64,000 nt of DNA from Lachnospiraceae bacterium. GTDB taxonomy: Bacteria > Bacillota > Clostridia > Lachnospirales > Lachnospiraceae. Positions 59,478-64,000 of the stretch are shown here, in pieces. A model generated the notes under the pieces. The model was given only the letters and a program-made list of their open reading frames with translations. It did no database searches and was not told where the DNA came from. The stretch's first letter is position 1. Every line of letters starts with the position of its first letter. The position numbers and the translations under genes are program-made. The stretch spans positions 186,001-250,000 of the forward strand of contig JAIDHX010000036.1 of NCBI GenBank assembly GCA_029053015.1, read 5' to 3'.

Positions 59478-61636
59478 AAAAATGCTATTTTCTGTTGCTG
59501 ATGTTGTGGTGTGTTCTGTTTTTGGCAGGCTGCGGACATAAGGAGAGTGGCGTGCAGGGCGCGCCGACAGATACAGAACCCGCCGATACAGGAGCGGCGG
59601 CCTCTGCTTCAGGACAGGCAGAGTATTATGATATTTATGCAGAGCCGCAGACCATTTTTGCATGGGAGGAGAGTGTGGAGGAGTCGCCTTTATCCGATTC
59701 GGGCATGCGTTTTTGCGGCATGCAGTTTTATCGGGGCGAACCGGTACAACTCTGGGAAAAGTGTTGCTATGATGCAGGAAAGTATGTGTATTCTGATGTT
59801 TATCTGTACAGAACTGACGGAAGCAGCGAATTGTTATGGCAGACTTCTTTGCACTTTATTTATAAGGTATATTTGGACGAGGAAGGGAATGGTTACTGCT
59901 GGGGAGATACTTATAAGGATGGGGGAGGGGCACTGTCGGAAGTAGAACGTTCCACTCTTGTCAAGTATCTTGCGAATGGGGAAATTCTCTTTACAAGGGA
60001 ATGGGAGGACGGCAGTTCTGTGGCGGATATCTGCAGCCTGCCGGACGGCAGAGCATACCTGATTTTGGAGGATGCACGGGCGCGACACCTGTTGGAACTT
60101 GACCCTGCTACCGGACTTACGGAAGAAGTAAAACAGGTCAGACTGCTGAGCAGTGGAGGACAGGTGTTGGGAGCAGGAAGCAGTACGCTGCTTCTGTATA
60201 ATGAGGGTGGTCTTTTCAGTAATAATGAAATTACAGAATTAAACATGATGGATGGAACGGAAAACAGCATCTTTTCTTTTGAGGGAACCTCTTATAATGG
60301 TTATGGCATGGCGCAGTGGGATTTCAGGATGATGGAGGACGGAAGCGCAGAGATTCTTTATGCAGATTTTTGGGGTGAGACAGCCATATGGGACAGGCTG
60401 CAGATAAAAGAGGTGGAAAAAATCCCGATCGTCATCAGGGGCGGTCTTGCGACCGAGGGCTGGATTGCCGGACAGGCAGCTCTGTTTAATGCGCAGAATG
60501 ATACCTACCATGTGATAGTGGAAAGCAGCAAGCTGAGCGACATGGCTGATTATGCAAGATTAACCAGTGTGCAGATTGCCACGGGAGAAGGCCCCGATAT
60601 TGTGTGCGGGGATTTGCTGGAGGATTATCTTGTCGGCATTTTGGAAAAGGGTGCCTTGGAGGATTTAAGTCCTTATATAGCAGAGAGCGGTATCAGGGAG
60701 GAGGATTATTTTCCTTTTACCTTCAATTTCTGGCGGGAGGACGGCAGAACATACGGAATCTGTCCCAGATTTCCCGGCGGGGAAGGGGTGGAAATTGATG
60801 AAGAGGTTCTGGGCGGACGCGTAGAGCCCGATATCCACACGTTGGTGGATGCTCTGCTTTCCCGGCAGGAAGAGGCGGTATATCTGCCAAACTATGGTTC
60901 GCAGAGGCTGCTGGAGGTCTTTTTAGGAGGGACGGAAACCCTGTGGGGGGCAGTGGACTGGGAGCAGGGAACCTGTGATTTTAGCGGAGAACTGTTTCGG
61001 AATATACTGGAGATTGCAAAGCGGTATGACGGCAGAAGAGGAGGGCTCCCCAGTCTGGCGCAGGATCTGGACCACAGTGTTTCGGACATTTTCTTTTTTC
61101 ATGGTCCGGCGGAGCAGGAAGAAAGCGGAATGGTATTGGTGGGCGTTCTCTTTGACGATGGCTGTCATCTGGCACTTTCCTCTTTCTCAGCGCTGGCAAT
61201 CAACGCAAATTCTGCCCACAAGGAAGGCGCATGGGAATTTATCTGTTTTCTTTTGGGAGAGGATGCACAGAATACTTATGCTGTGAATGGCAATATTCCT
61301 GCTTTGCAAAGCGCTTTTGATTTGATGATTGACGGACAGAAAGAAAAGGTTGCAGGTGATAATCAAATCATCATAGCCATTACAGAGGCCGGGGCAAACG
61401 GCGTCACGGGTGCACAGTGGGCGGAGGTCTATGACGAAGAGGATATTACGGAGGAGAAAATAGAGGCATATAAAAAAATGCTGGAGGGAGCGTGTCCATA
61501 CCCTATCCGCACCTTACCCATCCTCGATATTATTCAAGAGGAAGCGGCATACTATTTTAACGGCAGCAAAAGCCTGGATGAGGTATGCGGAATTATAGAG
61601 AACAGGGTGCAGTTATATTTAAACGAGAGTCGTTGA
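59474..61636 (+). CDS. Lipoprotein with beta-propeller-like N-terminus and family 1 solute-binding C-terminus
   Basis: A 720-aa lipoprotein (lipobox FLAGC, Cys near residue 18). Residues 50-310 are short repeated beta strands (YRTDGSSELLWQ, DEEGNGYCWGDTY) like a small propeller. Residues 320-720 are a sugar-type solute-binding domain: IPIVIRGGLATEGWIAGQAALFNAQ, TGEGPDIVCGDLLEDYLV, LEDLSPYIAES, EGAWEFICFLLG. About 250 residues longer than ordinary binding proteins. No permease genes are adjacent; the ATGA overlap with the M56 gene suggests it works with those sensors. Confidence 0.82.
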   Translation: MKKCYFLLLMLWCVLFLAGCGHKESGVQGAPTDTEPADTGAAASASGQAEYYDIYAEPQTIFAWEESVEESPLSDSGMRFCGMQFYRGEPVQLWEKCCYDAGKYVYSDVYLYRTDGSSELLWQTSLHFIYKVYLDEEGNGYCWGDTYKDGGGALSEVERSTLVKYLANGEILFTREWEDGSSVADICSLPDGRAYLILEDARARHLLELDPATGLTEEVKQVRLLSSGGQVLGAGSSTLLLYNEGGLFSNNEITELNMMDGTENSIFSFEGTSYNGYGMAQWDFRMMEDGSAEILYADFWGETAIWDRLQIKEVEKIPIVIRGGLATEGWIAGQAALFNAQNDTYHVIVESSKLSDMADYARLTSVQIATGEGPDIVCGDLLEDYLVGILEKGALEDLSPYIAESGIREEDYFPFTFNFWREDGRTYGICPRFPGGEGVEIDEEVLGGRVEPDIHTLVDALLSRQEEAVYLPNYGSQRLLEVFLGGTETLWGAVDWEQGTCDFSGELFRNILEIAKRYDGRRGGLPSLAQDLDHSVSDIFFFHGPAEQEESGMVLVGVLFDDGCHLALSSFSALAINANSAHKEGAWEFICFLLGEDAQNTYAVNGNIPALQSAFDLMIDGQKEKVAGDNQIIIAITEAGANGVTGAQWAEVYDEEDITEEKIEAYKKMLEGACPYPIRTLPILDIIQEEAAYYFNGSKSLDEVCGIIENRVQLYLNESR

Positions 61637-61644
61637 ATTTGAAA

Positions 61645-61673
61645 TTGCCAGTCAACTGAATTTATTATATAAT
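61645..61673 (+). promoter_or_regulatory. Promoter of the GH3 gene
   Basis: TTGCCA (61645-61650), 17-base spacer, TATAAT (61668-61673). AGGAGG at 61727-61732 is the RBS, seven bases before the ATG. Confidence 0.7.
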
Positions 61674-61739
61674 ATATGCATATTAGGTTCGGAATGAGTG
61701 AAAACGAAGTGTAATCATTGCAGGACAGGAGGCTGGTAT

Positions 61740-64000
61740 ATGAATGTAAAAGAAATTGTGCGGAAAATGACACTCGAAGAAAAAGCAGGGCTCTGCTCCG
61801 GCGCGGACTTCTGGCGTACCAAGGCGGTGGAACGGCTAGAGGTGCCGCAGATGATGGTGAGCGACGGACCGCACGGGCTGCGCAAGCAGGAGGAGACTGC
61901 AGATCATCTGGGACTGGACGAGAGCGTCAAGGCGGTATGCTTTCCGGCAGGCTGCGCCACTGCCGCTTCGTTTGACAGAAAGCTGCTGCGGACTTTGGGG
62001 GAGACGCTTGGAAAGGAATGTCAGGCGGAAGGAATCGGCGTGTTGTTAGGACCTGCGGTCAACATCAAACGTTCCCCGCTTTGCGGCAGAAATTTTGAAT
62101 ATTTTTCCGAGGACCCTTATCTTGCAGGACAGATGGCGTCGAGTTACGTCAAAGGCGTGCAGAGCAAAGGCGTCGGAACCAGCATCAAGCATTTTCTTGC
62201 AAACAATCAGGAGCACAGGCGTATGAGCTCCAGCAGCGAGGCGGACGAAAGAACGCTGCGTGAGATCTATATGCCGGCGTTTGAAGAAGCGGTAAAGAAG
62301 GCAAAGCCGTGGACCGTGATGTGCTCCTACAATCGGATAAACGGTGTGTATGCGGCGCAGAATAAAAAGTATCTGACGGATGTGCTGCGCGGCGAATGGG
62401 GCTTTGACGGTTTTGTGGTCAGCGACTGGGGCGCGGTAAACGACAGGGCTGCGGATCTGGATGCAGGCCTTGATTTGGAGATGCCGTCCTCTTTTGGCAT
62501 TAACGATAAAAAAATTGTGGAAGCAGTGGAAAAAGGCGAGCTTTCTGAGGAAGTGCTTGACAAAGCAGTGGAGCGCATTTTATCCATCGTGGATAGAAGC
62601 GTGGAAAACCGGAAGGAAGGCACAACTTACGACAAGGAAGAGGACCACAGGCTGGCGCGCAGGATTGCGGCGGAGAGCATGGTGCTCTTGAAAAATGACG
62701 GTGTCCTGCCTCTGCGAAAGGGCGCGAGGATTGCCTTTATCGGCGAGTTTGCGGAAAAGCCCAGGTTCCAGGGGGGAGGCAGCTCCCACATTAATACCTT
62801 TAAAACGGAATCGGCATGGGAGATGGCGGACAGGTCCCATGTGATTTATGCGCAGGGTTACAGCATAAAGCAGAATAAATTGGATGATACGCTGCTCTCT
62901 GAGGCGATTCGGGCGGCTGCGCTTGCCGAAACCGCAGTGGTTTTTGCAGGGCTTCCGGATGCCTTTGAGTCAGAAGGGTTTGACCGTACCCATATGCGTC
63001 TGCCGGAATATCAGAACGAGCTGATAGAAGCAATATGCAAAGCCAATCCCAACACGGTGGTGGTGCTGCACAATGGTTCCCCCGTTGAGATGCCGTGGAT
63101 ACATAAGGTAAAAGGCGTTTTAGAGACCTATCTGGGCGGTCAGGCCGTGGGCGGTGCCGTGGTTGATGTGCTTTACGGAGACGTCAATCCCAGCGGAAGG
63201 CTGCCGGAGACGCTGCCTTTAAAGCTGGAGGACAATCCTTCTTACATTTTCTACATCGGAGAGGGCGACAAGGTGGAATATCGGGAGGGCGTCTTTGTAG
63301 GCTACCGGTATTATGACAAAAAGAAAATGGAAGTGCTTTTCCCCTTTGGACATGGTCTTTCCTACACGAGCTTCCAGTTTTCCAATCTGAAACTTTCCAA
63401 GAAGCGGATGGATGATACGGAAGAACTGCAGGTGACTGTTGAGGTGAAAAATACGGGGCGCTGTGCAGGCAAAGAAGTCGTGCAGCTCTATGTGGCGGCG
63501 CCGGAAGACGGGGATGTTATCCGTCCTGTCAGGGAGCTTAAGGGTTTTGAGAAGGTGGAGCTTGCGCCCGGGGAAAGAAAAACCGTTTCCTTCAGGCTGG
63601 GCAAGCGTGCTTTTGCTTACTATGATGCGGAAATATCGGATTTCAGGGTTCCGACCGGGGAATACCGGATAGAGATTGGAAAGTCGTCACGGGATATCTG
63701 TCTTTCGGAGGAGGTAACGGTAAGGGATACCTCAGGCAAATGGCAGCCCATCACCATGGATACTACCATTGGCGATATCATGAAGCTCTCAGGTGCAAAG
63801 GAAATTGTGGAGGAAATGATAGAGCGGATGGGAATCGCGGATTCCGGAAACGATGGCAATCTGGGCGAAGGAACGGCGGACATGGCGGAGGCCATGCTGC
63901 GTTATATGCCGCTGCGTTCGGCGCTTTCCTTCTCCGGCGGAGAGGTAACGTTAGAACAGGTGGAAGAGATTCTGGATAGGTTAAATAAGCTGCAGAACTG
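61740..64000 (+). CDS. Glycoside hydrolase family 3 beta-glucosidase, 3' end cut by the window
   Basis: Starts at ATG 61740 and stays open to the right edge (about 753 codons), which is why the ORF track omits it. The GH3 N-terminal barrel shows VSDGPHGLRKQ, LLGPAVNIKRSPLCGRNFEYFSEDP, GVGTSIKHFLANNQE and VVSDWGAV, with the nucleophile Asp at about residue 229. The C-terminal domain has NPSGRLPETLPL and FGHGLSYT, and a fibronectin III-like domain follows (VEVKNTGRCAGKEVVQLYV). It has no signal peptide and probably hydrolyses imported beta-glucosides or related sugars. The visible end is an acidic/helical tail after the Fn3 domain. Confidence 0.92.
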   Translation, partial: MNVKEIVRKMTLEEKAGLCSGADFWRTKAVERLEVPQMMVSDGPHGLRKQEETADHLGLDESVKAVCFPAGCATAASFDRKLLRTLGETLGKECQAEGIGVLLGPAVNIKRSPLCGRNFEYFSEDPYLAGQMASSYVKGVQSKGVGTSIKHFLANNQEHRRMSSSSEADERTLREIYMPAFEEAVKKAKPWTVMCSYNRINGVYAAQNKKYLTDVLRGEWGFDGFVVSDWGAVNDRAADLDAGLDLEMPSSFGINDKKIVEAVEKGELSEEVLDKAVERILSIVDRSVENRKEGTTYDKEEDHRLARRIAAESMVLLKNDGVLPLRKGARIAFIGEFAEKPRFQGGGSSHINTFKTESAWEMADRSHVIYAQGYSIKQNKLDDTLLSEAIRAAALAETAVVFAGLPDAFESEGFDRTHMRLPEYQNELIEAICKANPNTVVVLHNGSPVEMPWIHKVKGVLETYLGGQAVGGAVVDVLYGDVNPSGRLPETLPLKLEDNPSYIFYIGEGDKVEYREGVFVGYRYYDKKKMEVLFPFGHGLSYTSFQFSNLKLSKKRMDDTEELQVTVEVKNTGRCAGKEVVQLYVAAPEDGDVIRPVRELKGFEKVELAPGERKTVSFRLGKRAFAYYDAEISDFRVPTGEYRIEIGKSSRDICLSEEVTVRDTSGKWQPITMDTTIGDIMKLSGAKEIVEEMIERMGIADSGNDGNLGEGTADMAEAMLRYMPLRSALSFSGGEVTLEQVEEILDRLNKLQN

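Overview
The window looks like a chromosomal segment of a low-to-mid GC, anaerobic Firmicute, most likely a Lachnospiraceae or related gut Clostridia member. The evidence is a four-subunit ferredoxin-dependent oxoacid oxidoreductase, a sensory [FeFe]-hydrogenase-like protein, T-box and TPP riboswitch leaders, BlaI/M56 pairs, a CD3324-family gene, YhfC, sugar-binding lipoproteins with Gram-positive lipoboxes, and strong AGGAGG ribosome binding sites. No rRNA, tRNA, CRISPR array or transposase was seen.

Layout. (1) 1-4935: a visibly AT-rich three-gene block: an unrecognised protein cut by the left edge, a 1020-aa sacsin/Hsp90-like GHKL ATPase, and an AlbA_2 plus nuclease-like protein. It resembles a defence-type island. 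It is followed by a hairpin and a short relic of an EF-Tu C-terminus. (2) 5394-13770: alpha/beta hydrolase, carB, a hybrid histidine kinase and a sugar-binding lipoprotein, closed by a bidirectional terminator. (3) 13819-17301: a minus-strand 2-oxoacid:ferredoxin oxidoreductase operon behind a T-box-like leader, divergent from a TPP riboswitch. (4) 17507-21659: tenA-thiN-thiD-thiE, then an unrecognised gene coupled to a CD3324-family gene. (5) 21703-25643: a minus-strand operon of esterase, TIM-barrel isomerase, Zn-ribbon protein and a TauE/SafE-lipid-kinase fusion. (6) 25795-30153: GGDEF protein, DNA repair methyltransferase and small enzymes, including a GNAT gene with an apparent internal deletion.

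(7) 30174-37963: a MacAB-like exporter, two ECF sigma genes with membrane partners, and a LytTR/GHKL two-component pair. (8) 38126-41282: YhfC, a 570-bp non-coding stretch with two large inverted structured repeats showing compensatory base changes, two small envelope proteins and a GH26 enzyme. (9) 41403-49121: sensory hydrogenase/MCP protein, OmpR-type regulator and kinase, a candidate type I toxin-antitoxin locus, and a Bce-like ABC transporter. (10) 49214-64000: two tandem propeller-DUF3298 proteins, GH125, a BlaI-M56-M56-binding-lipoprotein operon, and a GH3 enzyme cut by the right edge.

Functionally the window is dominated by signal transduction at the envelope (kinases, ECF factors, M56 sensors, cyclic-di-GMP), exporters, and scattered mannoside/glucoside hydrolases. 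The items most worth following up are the AT-rich ATPase/nuclease module, the covarying hairpin repeats, the Fst-like toxin-antitoxin locus that the ORF track misses, the T-box upstream of the oxidoreductase operon, and the M56 module with unusual extracellular domains. Starts in many entries were moved inward from the ORF track on the basis of ribosome binding sites. All family calls are from reading the sequence, not from searches.
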